The notes under the pieces: model-generated
What the model saw: only the letters and a program-made list of their open reading frames with translations
Databases searched by the model: none
Told to the model about the DNA's origin: nothing
Assembly: GCA_009995225.1 (NCBI GenBank)
Contig: JAACPW010000001.1
Location: 180,727-244,726 of the forward strand
Reading direction: 5' to 3'
Length of the DNA stretch: 64,000 nucleotides
Origin: Sphingomonadales bacterium
GTDB lineage: Bacteria; Pseudomonadota; Alphaproteobacteria; Sphingomonadales; Sphingomonadaceae
Part shown: positions 18,517 through 26,907 of the stretch, in pieces
Layout: every line of letters begins with the position of its first letter
How positions within the stretch are numbered: the first letter of the stretch is position 1
Program-made: the position numbers and the translations under genes

Positions 18517-18616
18517 AGTGCCATAATACAGCCATGCGGTCAATTTCTTTAGGCCAATTGCAGTGGCGCAGACCACCCGCCCCGCCTCCCCGCCCGGCCA
18601 CCGATAGTGCCACTAT
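18517..18616. promoter_or_regulatory. repeated candidate operator AGTGCCAyWAT
   Basis: The word AGTGCCATAAT occurs at 18517-18527 close to the GntR start, and AGTGCCACTAT at 18606-18616. The second copy is the core of a perfect palindrome, ATAGTG-C-CACTAT (18604-18616). Shared dyad-like words in a regulator/transporter divergon are good candidates for binding sites of the adjacent GntR protein. Confidence 0.45.
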
Positions 18617-18656
18617 GCTGTGGTGGCCGGGCGGGGAGGCGGGGCGGGCGGTCTGC
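18568..18656. repeat. large inverted repeat with 35-base arms
   Basis: The arms at 18568-18602 and 18622-18656 are reverse complements at 34 of 35 positions and very GC-rich. The 19-base centre contains the ATAGTG-C-CACTAT palindrome. The whole lies between the divergent GntR and POT genes. As RNA it would make a very stable hairpin; as DNA it could be a cruciform or a repetitive palindromic element. Confidence 0.9.
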
Positions 18657-18780
18657 ATCGCGCGCCAGCGCGATCGCAGACACGCGCGCAACAAAAGCTT
18701 CACATGACCAATTGAGACGTTAGGTTGCGCACCCATGGGACCGCGCCGGAAAGCGGCGCGTACAAGGGATATCCGTTCAA

Positions 18781-20538
18781 ATGGCTACTGCTGAGCTTCC
18801 GCATGGGGACAGCGCCGGGACTTTTCTCGGCCACCCCAAGGGTCTGTTCGTCCTCTTTTTTGCCGAGATGTGGGAGCGTTTCTCCTACTACGGCATGCGG
18901 GCGCTGCTGATTTTCTACCTGACCAAGCATTGGCTGTTTTCCGACAGTCAGGCGGGTGTGATCTACGGCGCCTACACCGCGCTGGTGTATATCACTCCGG
19001 TGCTGGGCGGGTATCTGGCGGACAAGTATCTCGGCCAGCGCAAAGCCGTGACCTACGGCGCGGTGCTGCTGACCTTCGGCCACTTCCTGATGGGATTTGA
19101 AGGCAGCGGCGGACAGGATCCGGCCGCGCTCAACACATTCTGGCTGGCACTGGCCTTCATCATCGTGGGATCGGGCTTTTTGAAGGCCAACATTTCGGTG
19201 ATCGTGGGTCAGCTTTACCCGCGTACGGACGTGCGCCGCGACGGGGCTTACACGATCTTCTACATGGGCATTAACCTCGGCGCGTTCCTGGGGTCGCTGC
19301 TGTGCGGTTATCTGGGCGAAACCTATGGCTGGGCCTACGGCTTTGGTGCGGCGGGTTTTGGCATGTTGCTGGGTCTTATCGTGTTCATCGGTTTCAAGCC
19401 ATTGCTGCTGGGCCGCGGCGAGCCGCCCGCGATCCTTGCCAAGGGCACCGAATGGGGCCTTTACGTGGTCGGCCTGGCGGCGGTCGGTCTGGCGTGGTGG
19501 ATGGTTCAGAACCAAGGTGTGGTGGGCACTCTGCTCGGCACCTTCGGGATCGCACTGGTAAGCTATGTGCTTTACGTGGCGGCCTACCAGATCCCCTATG
19601 GTTCGCTTGATCGTGCGCCCAAGGCGTCGCTCGGGTTCTTCGGGCTTTCGTCCGTCGTTGCCATCTTCGGGATGCTGATGGTCGGCCTCGGCAATTCCGG
19701 CATGGCAACCGTGGCGGCGGCTGGGGGCCTGGGGATGCTGGGCGTCATGGTCTACGAAGCCTTCACCCGCAAAAGCGAAGACCGCGACCGCATTTTTGCA
19801 GCGATGTTCCTGATCCTCGGCTCGATTTTGTTCTGGGCGCTGTTCGAACAGGCCGGTTCCTCGCTCAACCTCTACACTGATCGTTATGTCGACCGGAACA
19901 TCTTCGGCTTCGCTGTGCCGGCATCGGTGTTCCAGTCTGTCAACGCGGCCTACATCGTCCTGCTGGCCCCGCTCTTTGCCGCCCTTTGGACGTGGATGGG
20001 CCGCAAGGGCATTGAACCTTCGGCGCCGGCCAAGTTCGGCCTTGCGCTGATGCAGCTGGGCGTGGGCTTTCTGATCCTCGTGGCAGGGGCCGCAACCGGG
20101 AACATGACCCCGGTGCTGTTCATTTTCCTGATCTATCTGTTCCATACCACGGGCGAGTTGTGCCTCAGCCCCGTGGGCCTGTCCGCGATGAACCGGTTGG
20201 CGCCGGCGCCCATGGCCAGCCTTATCATGGGCACCTGGTTCTTCGCTTCGGCCACGGGCAACTTCGCCGCCGGCCTCATCGCGGCGGCCACCGGATCGGA
20301 AGCCGCTTCGGGCGAGGGCGCGGGCAAGGAAACCGTGCTGGGCGTTTACAACCAGATCGGCTGGGTCGCGATTGCCGTAGGCGTCGGCGTGCTGCTGGTC
20401 AGCCCGCTGATCAAGAAGCTGATGCATCTCGACACGCTGCAGGACGATAATGCTGGCGGCGATCTCGAAGGCCAGAAGGGGGCCGGGCTCGAAGCCCAGC
20501 AGGCCGGCGTCCATCCCGCGACCCGTCCGGCCGAGTAA
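18781..20538 (+). CDS. proton-dependent oligopeptide transporter (POT/PTR family)
   Basis: A 585-residue major-facilitator protein with 12 or more membrane segments. The POT signature FFAEMWERFSYYGMRALL, containing the proton-coupling ExxERFxYYG motif, is in the first helix region, and GGYLADKYLGQRK is the following loop. The second POT signature region is seen near GINLGAFLGSLLCGYLGE. It imports di- and tripeptides with protons across the inner membrane. Being divergent from a GntR repressor and followed by amidohydrolases and an FKBP, it probably belongs to a peptide-use locus. Confidence 0.93.
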   Translation: MATAELPHGDSAGTFLGHPKGLFVLFFAEMWERFSYYGMRALLIFYLTKHWLFSDSQAGVIYGAYTALVYITPVLGGYLADKYLGQRKAVTYGAVLLTFGHFLMGFEGSGGQDPAALNTFWLALAFIIVGSGFLKANISVIVGQLYPRTDVRRDGAYTIFYMGINLGAFLGSLLCGYLGETYGWAYGFGAAGFGMLLGLIVFIGFKPLLLGRGEPPAILAKGTEWGLYVVGLAAVGLAWWMVQNQGVVGTLLGTFGIALVSYVLYVAAYQIPYGSLDRAPKASLGFFGLSSVVAIFGMLMVGLGNSGMATVAAAGGLGMLGVMVYEAFTRKSEDRDRIFAAMFLILGSILFWALFEQAGSSLNLYTDRYVDRNIFGFAVPASVFQSVNAAYIVLLAPLFAALWTWMGRKGIEPSAPAKFGLALMQLGVGFLILVAGAATGNMTPVLFIFLIYLFHTTGELCLSPVGLSAMNRLAPAPMASLIMGTWFFASATGNFAAGLIAAATGSEAASGEGAGKETVLGVYNQIGWVAIAVGVGVLLVSPLIKKLMHLDTLQDDNAGGDLEGQKGAGLEAQQAGVHPATRPAE

Positions 20539-20578
20539 CACCTGCCTGACGCAATTATCGTCCAACGCCATGGACAAG

Positions 20579-20620
20579 CTTCCCGTTTCCCGTCACACAT
20601 TGTGACAGGGAAACGGGAAG
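20579..20620 (+). promoter_or_regulatory. long stem-loop covering the ribosome site of the amidohydrolase gene
   Basis: The left arm at 20579-20597 pairs with the right arm at 20601-20620 over 19 bases with one bulged A and a 3-base turn. The right arm ends in GGGAAG, and GGAAGG is the only Shine-Dalgarno sequence for the ATG at 20628. The hairpin can therefore act as terminator for the POT gene and also hide the ribosome site. No T-run follows it. Confidence 0.65.
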
Positions 20621-20627
20621 GCTTTCG

Positions 20628-22052
20628 ATGATTTCACACTACAAATCGCGGGCGCGCATTGGCGCGCTGGCCACTCTGGCAAGCGCGCTGGCACTGTCCG
20701 CCTGCGCTACCACGGGCAGCACCGGCGACACTGCCAGCACCTCCGCCAAGTCCGACGACAAGGCCTTCGCCGCGACACCGGCAGGCGATCCGGTGTTCGC
20801 CTCGACCTACACGCCGTTCCCCAATGCCGCCACGGCGATCCGCGGCGCGACGATCTATGACGGCAAGGGCGGACGCATTGAAGGCGGCGTGGTGTTCATG
20901 TCGGGCGGCAAGATTACCTCGGTCGGCGGCCCCGATACCCCGATCCCCGCCGATATTGTGGTATTCGACGGTACCGGCAAGTTCGTCACCCCCGGTATCA
21001 TCGACATCCACTCGCACCTCGGCGATTATCCTTCGCCCGGTGTCGAGGCGCATTCCGATGGCAACGAAGCGACCAGCCCGACCACCCCTGAAGTCTGGGC
21101 CGAACATTCGGTCTGGCCGCAAGACCCCGGCTTCAGCCGCGCGCTTGCCAATGGCGGGGTCACGAGCCTGCAGATCCTGCCCGGCTCCGCCAACCTGATG
21201 GGCGGGCGATCGGTCACGCTCAAGAATGTGCCCGCGCGCACTGTGCAGGGCATGAAGTTTCCGGACGCACCCTACGGCATGAAAATGGCCTGCGGGGAAA
21301 ACCCGAAGCGCGTTTACGGTGGGCGCGGGCGGGCACCCTCCACCCGGATGGGCAACTTTGCGGTGAACCGTGAGACCTGGCTCGCAGCCATCGATTACGC
21401 CAATGATCCCAAGGCTAAGCGCGATCTGGCCAAGGAAACGCTGGTCGGCGTGTTGAAGGGCGACATCCTGATCCAGAACCACTGCTACCGCGCCGACGAA
21501 ATGGCGCTGGTGATGGATATGGCCAAGGAAATGGGCTACAAAGTCACGGCGTTTCACCACGCGGTCGAAGCCTACAAGATCGGCGATCTGCTGCGCGAAA
21601 ACGACGTGTGCAGCGCGATCTGGGCCGATTGGTACGGCTTCAAGATGGAAAGCTACGACGGCATTCTGGAAAACGCGGCCTTCCTGCAACGTGAAGGCGC
21701 CTGCGTGGTGATCCATTCGGACGACGCCAACGATATCCAGCGGCTCAATCAGGAAGCGGCCAAGGCGCAGGCCGCGGGCGCGCGGGTCGGGATCGACATT
21801 CCCGATGCGACTGTGATCCAGTGGCTTACCTACAACCCGGCCAAGGCGATGGGGATCGAAGACATGACCGGCAGCCTTGAGGCCGGCAAGATGGCCGATG
21901 TGGTGCTGTGGAACGGCGATCCGCTGAGCGTCTATACCCGGCCTGAAAAGGTCTGGATCGACGGCGCGCTGATGTTCGATGCGATGAACCCCAAGACGCG
22001 GCCCGTCAGCGATTTCGAGCTTGGCCAGCCCGGTGAAGGAGATGTGAAGTGA
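20628..22052 (+). CDS. amidohydrolase-family lipoprotein, probable peptidase
   Basis: A 474-residue metallo-hydrolase with a lipoprotein signal (ALALSACATT, lipobox LSAC). The amidohydrolase barrel has the first metal motif HSHLGD after PGIIDI, later histidines in TAFHHAVEAY and the final aspartate in VIHSDDAND. The C-terminal ADVVLWNGDPL strand is typical of the imidazolonepropionase/prolidase-like branch. It probably cleaves peptides or derivatised amino acids in the periplasm. It is coupled to the next gene by a GTGA overlap and lies downstream of the POT transporter. Confidence 0.85.
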   Translation: MISHYKSRARIGALATLASALALSACATTGSTGDTASTSAKSDDKAFAATPAGDPVFASTYTPFPNAATAIRGATIYDGKGGRIEGGVVFMSGGKITSVGGPDTPIPADIVVFDGTGKFVTPGIIDIHSHLGDYPSPGVEAHSDGNEATSPTTPEVWAEHSVWPQDPGFSRALANGGVTSLQILPGSANLMGGRSVTLKNVPARTVQGMKFPDAPYGMKMACGENPKRVYGGRGRAPSTRMGNFAVNRETWLAAIDYANDPKAKRDLAKETLVGVLKGDILIQNHCYRADEMALVMDMAKEMGYKVTAFHHAVEAYKIGDLLRENDVCSAIWADWYGFKMESYDGILENAAFLQREGACVVIHSDDANDIQRLNQEAAKAQAAGARVGIDIPDATVIQWLTYNPAKAMGIEDMTGSLEAGKMADVVLWNGDPLSVYTRPEKVWIDGALMFDAMNPKTRPVSDFELGQPGEGDVK

Positions 22053-23371
22053 AGCGCCTCCTGACCCTTGGCCTGAGCGGCCTCGCCCTCGCCGCAGCCG
22101 CCGCCCCTGCCCTTGCGCAGGATGTGGTGATCGCCAACGCCCGCCTCGTGATCGGCGATGGTTCCGAACCTATCGAGGGCGGCGTGGTGATCGTCGATGA
22201 TGGCAAGGTGGTGTTTGCTGGCAAGCCTGCCCCCGGCCAGAACCTCGAGACCGACATGCTGATCGACGCCAAGGGCGCATGGGTCACCCCCGGCCTGTTC
22301 GCGACTGTCACCACCCTCGGCCTCGCGGATGTTTCGGCGGTGGGCGAGACCAATGACATCACCGCGCGCGGCACGCCGTTCAGCGCGGCGCTGGATGCCT
22401 CGACTGCGATCAACCCGACCTCGCAGCATATCCTTGTCCATCGTGCCGCGGGGATTACCCGCGCTGCGACGACGACGCTGCCTTCGGGATCGATCTTTGC
22501 CGGGCAAGGCGCGATCATCGATCTCGATGGCGATTTTCGCCCTGTGATGCAGGCGCGGGCGTTCCAGATGGTGACGCTGGGTGAAAGCGGCGCGGATAAT
22601 GCCGGCGGGAGCCGCGTGGCGGCCCATGCGCTCTTGCGGGCAGCCTTGCGCGAGGCGCAGGCTCTGGTCGGCAAGACCGGCATTCCTGAAACAACCGAGA
22701 TCGGCAAGGCCGATGACGTGCTGCTCAGCCGATTCGATGCCGAGGCGCTGGTGCCGGTGGTGACAGGCCGCCAGAAACTCTATGTCGCGGTCGACCGGAT
22801 GGCCGATATCCGTGCCGTGCTGGCGCTGAAGCAAGAATATCCGCGGCTCGACTTGGTGCTGGTGGGCGCGACCGAAGGCTGGCTGGTGGCGAATGAAATC
22901 GCAGCCGCCGGCGTTCCGGTGATCGCCAACGGGTTGATCGACCTTCCCGAAACCTTCGAGCAGCTGGGCGCGACGCAAAGCAACGCCGGGCGGCTAGCAG
23001 CAGCGGGTGTCACGGTTGCGATTAATGCCGCAACCATGCAGGATCCGCGCCGCTTGCAGCAGGTGGCGGGCAATCTTGTGGCGCTGACCCGGATGCCCGG
23101 GGCCAGCGGGATGGAATGGGGTCAGGCCTTTGCCGCGATCAGTTCCGTCCCCGCCCAGATCAGCGGCATGGGCGGCAAGGCGGGCGTGCTGACAGCGGGC
23201 GCGCTGGGCGATGTGGTGATGTGGACCGGCGATCCGCTCGAAGTCGGTTCTGTGCCGACGCGGGTGTTCATCGGCGGGGTGGAGCAAGACCTCACCAACC
23301 ACCAGACCCGTTTGCGCGATCGCTACATCGACCTTGATGAAAGCGACCGGCCCAAGGCTTACGACTGGTAA
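22049..23371 (+). CDS. amidohydrolase-like protein lacking the metal-binding motif
   Basis: A 440-residue exported paralogue of the preceding gene, with a signal peptide ending APALAQD. It keeps the N-terminal beta-sandwich (VVIANARLVIGDGSEPIEGG) and the closing strand LGDVVMWTGDPLEV. At the position of the HxH metal motif it reads PGLFATVTTLG, and I see no replacement histidine pair or the later histidines of the barrel. It may be a non-catalytic partner of the first amidohydrolase. The GTG start overlaps the upstream stop by 4 bases, and its stop overlaps the FKBP start by 1 base. Confidence 0.8.
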   Translation: MKRLLTLGLSGLALAAAAAPALAQDVVIANARLVIGDGSEPIEGGVVIVDDGKVVFAGKPAPGQNLETDMLIDAKGAWVTPGLFATVTTLGLADVSAVGETNDITARGTPFSAALDASTAINPTSQHILVHRAAGITRAATTTLPSGSIFAGQGAIIDLDGDFRPVMQARAFQMVTLGESGADNAGGSRVAAHALLRAALREAQALVGKTGIPETTEIGKADDVLLSRFDAEALVPVVTGRQKLYVAVDRMADIRAVLALKQEYPRLDLVLVGATEGWLVANEIAAAGVPVIANGLIDLPETFEQLGATQSNAGRLAAAGVTVAINAATMQDPRRLQQVAGNLVALTRMPGASGMEWGQAFAAISSVPAQISGMGGKAGVLTAGALGDVVMWTGDPLEVGSVPTRVFIGGVEQDLTNHQTRLRDRYIDLDESDRPKAYDW

Positions 23372-23883
23372 TGCGATGCCCGTCGAAGCTGCTTGTCGCG
23401 GCCCTGATCGGCGCGCCCTTGGCCGTTTCTGTTCCAGCACTGGCGCAGGACAGGCAGGGCGTCGTCGCCGGAGCCAGTGATGCCCAGGACCCGGCCTGGC
23501 ACGCCCAGCAACAGCTCTATCTTCTCGGCCTGACAGCGCAGGACGGGTGGCATTTCATCGACGGCGGCGTGCGCTGGCGCTGGATCAGCTACCGCGCCTC
23601 TGACCGCAAGCCGACTGTGGCTGACGACGTCACCGTGCATTACGAAGGGCGCCTGCTCGACGGGACGGTGTTCGACAGTTCCTATCAGCGCGGCACGCCC
23701 GCCACGTTTCCGCTGGGCCGACTGGTCAAGGGCTGGCAGTTGGCCATCCCGCAGATGGGCGTGGGCGAAACGATCGAAATCGCCATTCCCGCCGACCTTG
23801 CCTACGGCCCCGTCGGCCGGGGGCCGATCCCGGGCAATGCGACGCTGATGTTTAAGGTGGAGTTGATCGGGATCGCGGACTAA
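23371..23883 (+). CDS. periplasmic FKBP-type peptidyl-prolyl isomerase
   Basis: A 170-residue protein with a cleavable signal (ending VPALAQD) and a C-terminal FKBP domain: VTVHYEGRLLDGTVFDSSY, FPLGRLVKGWQLAIPQM and IPADLAYGP, all standard binding-pocket strands. It assists folding by isomerising X-Pro bonds in the periplasm. It starts on the last base of the amidohydrolase-like gene, so the three are translated together. Confidence 0.92.
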   Translation: MRCPSKLLVAALIGAPLAVSVPALAQDRQGVVAGASDAQDPAWHAQQQLYLLGLTAQDGWHFIDGGVRWRWISYRASDRKPTVADDVTVHYEGRLLDGTVFDSSYQRGTPATFPLGRLVKGWQLAIPQMGVGETIEIAIPADLAYGPVGRGPIPGNATLMFKVELIGIAD

Positions 23884-23915
23884 GCCTGTCGCGGGTTCAG
23901 GGGGAGACGCGGGTG

Positions 23916-24593
23916 ATGAACGAAGCTTTGTTGAGCCTGATCGCGGCGAATATCGCCTTTGTCGGCACGCACTTTGCGATGTCGCATCCTTTGCGGGCGC
24001 CCTTGGTCAAGGCCTTGGGCGCAGGTGGGTTCCAGATTGCCTATATCGTGGTGAGCTTTGCGACGCTGGCCTGGGTCTATTTCGCCTTTCTCGCCGCGCC
24101 GCCTGCCGATCTTCCCGGTTCGGGCACAATCGGCTGGATTGCGGCGACAATCATCACCTTGCCCGCCATGATCCTGCTCGCAGGCTCCTTCATCGGCAAT
24201 CCGGCGCTCCCGACCCCGATGGCCGAGGCGCAGGCCCGTGCGGAACCTGCCGGGGTGTTCAAGGTGACACGGCACCCGATGATGTGGGGCATCGGCCTGT
24301 GGGCGGTTTCGCACATGGTGCTGTTCTGGAGCACGCGGACGATGGTGACCGCGCTCGCCATGGGTATCCTCGCGCTGGTCGGCGCCCGGCTTCAGGATGC
24401 CAAGAAGGAGACGCTGATGGGCGACGCGTGGGCCATGTGGGAGCGCAAGACAAGCTACTGGCCGCGCTGGGGGGCGTTGCTTCGTGTCGGCGCGGTGCCG
24501 CTGATCGCGGGCACCGCGCTGTGGCTGGCGGGAAGTTGGCTGCACCTGTGGCGCGCCGGTATCCCCGCTGGCGTGTGGCGGTGGATCGGGTAA
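23916..24593 (+). CDS. NnrU-family membrane protein
   Basis: A 225-residue protein with about six hydrophobic segments. The GVFKVTRHPMMWGIGLWAVSH-like region is the NnrU/isoprenylcysteine-methyltransferase-like RHPM motif. NnrU was first linked to nitrite/NO metabolism, but relatives occur widely and the role here is unknown. The ATG at 23916 follows GGGGAGA; a GTG one codon earlier is possible. It ends next to the convergent enoyl-CoA hydratase stop with no gap. Confidence 0.85.
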   Translation: MNEALLSLIAANIAFVGTHFAMSHPLRAPLVKALGAGGFQIAYIVVSFATLAWVYFAFLAAPPADLPGSGTIGWIAATIITLPAMILLAGSFIGNPALPTPMAEAQARAEPAGVFKVTRHPMMWGIGLWAVSHMVLFWSTRTMVTALAMGILALVGARLQDAKKETLMGDAWAMWERKTSYWPRWGALLRVGAVPLIAGTALWLAGSWLHLWRAGIPAGVWRWIG

Positions 24594-25391
24594 TTACTCG
24601 CCCTTGAACACCGCAGGCCGCTTTTCGATCAGCGCCGCGACGCCTTCGGCATGGTCGGCGGTGGTGTGCATCATCGCCTGCGTGTTGGCGGCAAGTTCCA
24701 GCGCGGTGTCGTAGCTGGTCTGCTGGCCCTGCCGCAGCAGGTTTTTGGTGTGCCGCAGCGAGTGCGGCGGGAGCAACGCGATCTTGCCCGCCAGCGCGCG
24801 CGCTTCGTCCATCAGGGCGTCTGCCGCAACCACACGGCTGACGAGGCCCCACTCCTTCGCGGTTCCCGCATCGATCACATCGCCGGTGTAGAACAGTTCC
24901 GCTGCGCGGCTCATCCCGATCACGCGGGGGAGGATCCACGTGCCGCCATCGCCGGGGATGATGCCGAGTTTGAGGAAGGTGACGCCGAACTTCGCCGCCT
25001 CACTCGCAATGCAGATATCGGCCAGACAGGCGACATCGCAGCCAAGGCCGATCGCCGGGCCATTGACCGCAGCGATCACCGGCACGCGCAATCCATACAG
25101 CGCACGCAGCATCTGGTGGATATTGTCGCGATACCCGTCCGAAATTGCCGGCGTGGTTCCGCCGAAGGTGCCGGTCTTGTTCTGCATCGCCTTGATATCG
25201 CCGCCCGCGCTGAAAGCTCGGCCCGCGCCGGTCAGGATCACCACGCGGCATTCCATGTCGCGGTTGATGGCATTGGCCACGGCCACGAATTCATCCCCGT
25301 CGCCCGGCGCGCCCAGCGGGTTCATGCTCTCCGCCCGGTCGAGCGTGAGGATGGTGACGGGGCCTTCTTTCGTGATCTGGATCAGGGACAT
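24594..25391 (-). CDS. enoyl-CoA hydratase/isomerase family protein
   Basis: A 265-residue crotonase-fold enzyme. FSAGGDIKAM and NGPAIGLGCDVACLADI hold the oxyanion-hole residues that bind the CoA thioester, and FLKLGIIPGDGGTWILPR carries the usual loop. The first catalytic glutamate of hydratases is expected near NGPAIGLG and the second near KLGIIPGDGG; here D replaces E at the second site, so it may be an isomerase or hydratase of altered chemistry. The conserved MSLIQITKEG start was used; the upstream 39-codon extension of the frame is cysteine/proline-rich and non-coding in appearance. Confidence 0.87.
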   Translation of the reverse strand: MSLIQITKEGPVTILTLDRAESMNPLGAPGDGDEFVAVANAINRDMECRVVILTGAGRAFSAGGDIKAMQNKTGTFGGTTPAISDGYRDNIHQMLRALYGLRVPVIAAVNGPAIGLGCDVACLADICIASEAAKFGVTFLKLGIIPGDGGTWILPRVIGMSRAAELFYTGDVIDAGTAKEWGLVSRVVAADALMDEARALAGKIALLPPHSLRHTKNLLRQGQQTSYDTALELAANTQAMMHTTADHAEGVAALIEKRPAVFKGE

Positions 25392-25483
25392 TGTGGGCCT
25401 TGTGCGATAGGGAGGGCAATTCAGCTTGCGTATAGGCGGGCAGTCGCAAGGGCAAGCGCAGGTGCCTGTGGTCCTTGCTATTG

Positions 25484-26476
25484 ATGGGGGCGAAGCGGAG
25501 AACTCCATTGCCGACGCTAACCCTTTTGACTGTTCCTTCTCCGCTGCTTAGCGCCGCGCTTGCGCTGGCCGCGCCGCAGCCCGCACCGCCGCAAGTTCTT
25601 CCGCTGCAATGGAGCCTTGCCGCTGCGCAGGACGCGGCATCCCTCCCGCAGGACGAAACTACCGCTCCGCCGCCGGATAGCGAAACCGCAGAGGGCGAAC
25701 CGATCAACGAAATCGTGGTCGAAGGGTCTTACGGTCCGCCCGAAAGCGATCCGCTCGAACAGATCAACGAAGACAGCTACCGCATGACTCAGGCGGTCGA
25801 TCAGGCGCTGGTCGAGCCTTTGGCCTATGCCTATCGCGACGGCCTGCCCGATCCGATCCGCGATGGTCTGGGCAATGTCGTGCGCAATCTGGCCGAGCCG
25901 AGCAATGCGCTGAATTTCCTGCTGCAAGGCAAGGTGGGCAAGGCGTTCGAGACGCTGGGGCGGTTGGCGATCAACACCACGGTGGGCGTGGGCGGATTGT
26001 TCGATGTGGCGGGCAAGAAAGCGGATCTTCCCTATCGTCGCAACGGCTTTGCCAACACGATGGGCGTCTATGGCGTGGGGCCGGGGCCCTATGTCTATAT
26101 GCCGCTGGTGGGCGCGACCAGCTTGCGCGACTTCATCGGCAACTCGCTGGATCAGGCCTTGCTGCCCTATGCGGTCGGCAAGCCGTTCCGGGGAACCGAA
26201 TTTGCCGCGAGCTATTTCGTGGTCAATGCGCTCGACCGGCGGTTGGCGCTGGACGCGGAACTGGTGGAAATCCGGGGCTCGGACGATCCCTATGTGATGC
26301 GGCGCGAAACCTATCTCGAACGGCGCCGGCGCGAGATTGCGGCACTGAAGGGTGAAGCGGTGCCGGAGGATGAGGCCCCCATGCCAGGGCCCGAACAGCC
26401 AAATTTGCCCAGCGATCTTTCTCCGGCCCAAGCGCCCGCCGATCCCGATGCAGTGATTGTCACTCAGCCGCGATAG
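25484..26476 (+). CDS. mlaA: MlaA/VacJ-family outer-membrane lipid-asymmetry protein
   Basis: A 330-residue protein with an N-terminal signal-like segment and the MlaA core: DPLEQINEDSYRMTQAVD, VRNLAEPSNALNFLLQGK, FETLGRLAINTTVGVGGLFD and YMPLVGATSLRDFIG. MlaA removes phospholipids from the outer leaflet of the outer membrane and hands them to the Mla pathway. No clear lipobox cysteine is present, unlike E. coli MlaA. The start is uncertain: the ATG at 25484 gives a basic KRR n-region, while a TTG at 25508 has a better ribosome site. No mlaBCDEF genes are nearby. Confidence 0.88.
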   Translation: MGAKRRTPLPTLTLLTVPSPLLSAALALAAPQPAPPQVLPLQWSLAAAQDAASLPQDETTAPPPDSETAEGEPINEIVVEGSYGPPESDPLEQINEDSYRMTQAVDQALVEPLAYAYRDGLPDPIRDGLGNVVRNLAEPSNALNFLLQGKVGKAFETLGRLAINTTVGVGGLFDVAGKKADLPYRRNGFANTMGVYGVGPGPYVYMPLVGATSLRDFIGNSLDQALLPYAVGKPFRGTEFAASYFVVNALDRRLALDAELVEIRGSDDPYVMRRETYLERRRREIAALKGEAVPEDEAPMPGPEQPNLPSDLSPAQAPADPDAVIVTQPR

Positions 26477-26894
26477 GGCGGCCCAGATCCAGCCATCGGG
26501 CGAAGTTGCGCACTGTCAGCGGCCATTCCTTCGGCCAGTCGGGCAGGTCGCTTTTGGGGAGGCCTTGTCGCTCCGCCCAGACCTGCGGCCAGTCCATCGT
26601 GACGTCTCCATCGTCGATGCACAAATCGTCGAGCAGCAAGTCATCGGGGTGCGGGGTCAGGCGCGGTTCGACATAGGAGAGCGTCTGCGCCCACAAAAAG
26701 CGGGCGGCATCGGGCGAGCAATCCTGCGCCATCATGGCGAGGAACTCGGTCTCGGTGGGGTTGGGGCGGCGAACGGCCACCCGGCGGTGCGCCCGCCGGA
26801 TCATCACGAAGCTGAGCGCCAGCCAGCCCGTGAGCGCCGTCACAGCGAAGATTGTCACTGCCAGCCATTCCGGGATGCCGAGCCATTCGCCCAT
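26460..26894 (-). CDS. uncharacterised single-pass membrane protein
   Basis: A 144-residue protein not recognised. It has one membrane segment near residues 7-30 (LAVTIFAVTALTGWLALSFVMI), then a cytoplasmic acidic domain with a PTETEFLAMM start, an aspartate-rich DDLLLDDLCIDDGDV stretch and a WPKEWPLTVRNFARWLDLG end. The soluble part resembles small acyl-carrier-like DUF1493 domains in its LDDLxIDGDD-like motif, but this is weak. It begins 13 bases after the dxs stop, so it is probably co-transcribed, and overlaps the mlaA stop by 17 bases convergently. Confidence 0.6.
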   Translation of the reverse strand: MGEWLGIPEWLAVTIFAVTALTGWLALSFVMIRRAHRRVAVRRPNPTETEFLAMMAQDCSPDAARFLWAQTLSYVEPRLTPHPDDLLLDDLCIDDGDVTMDWPQVWAERQGLPKSDLPDWPKEWPLTVRNFARWLDLGRPIAAE

Positions 26895-26907
26895 CAGCGC
26901 GCAGTTG

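Noticed and set aside
18568..18656. The large palindrome as an intrinsic terminator
   Set aside because: It lies upstream of both divergent genes, not after a stop codon, and no T-run follows either arm.
18700..20577. 625-codon minus-strand frame opposite the POT transporter
   Set aside because: The plus strand has clear POT signatures; the opposite translation is low-complexity and charged with no fold.
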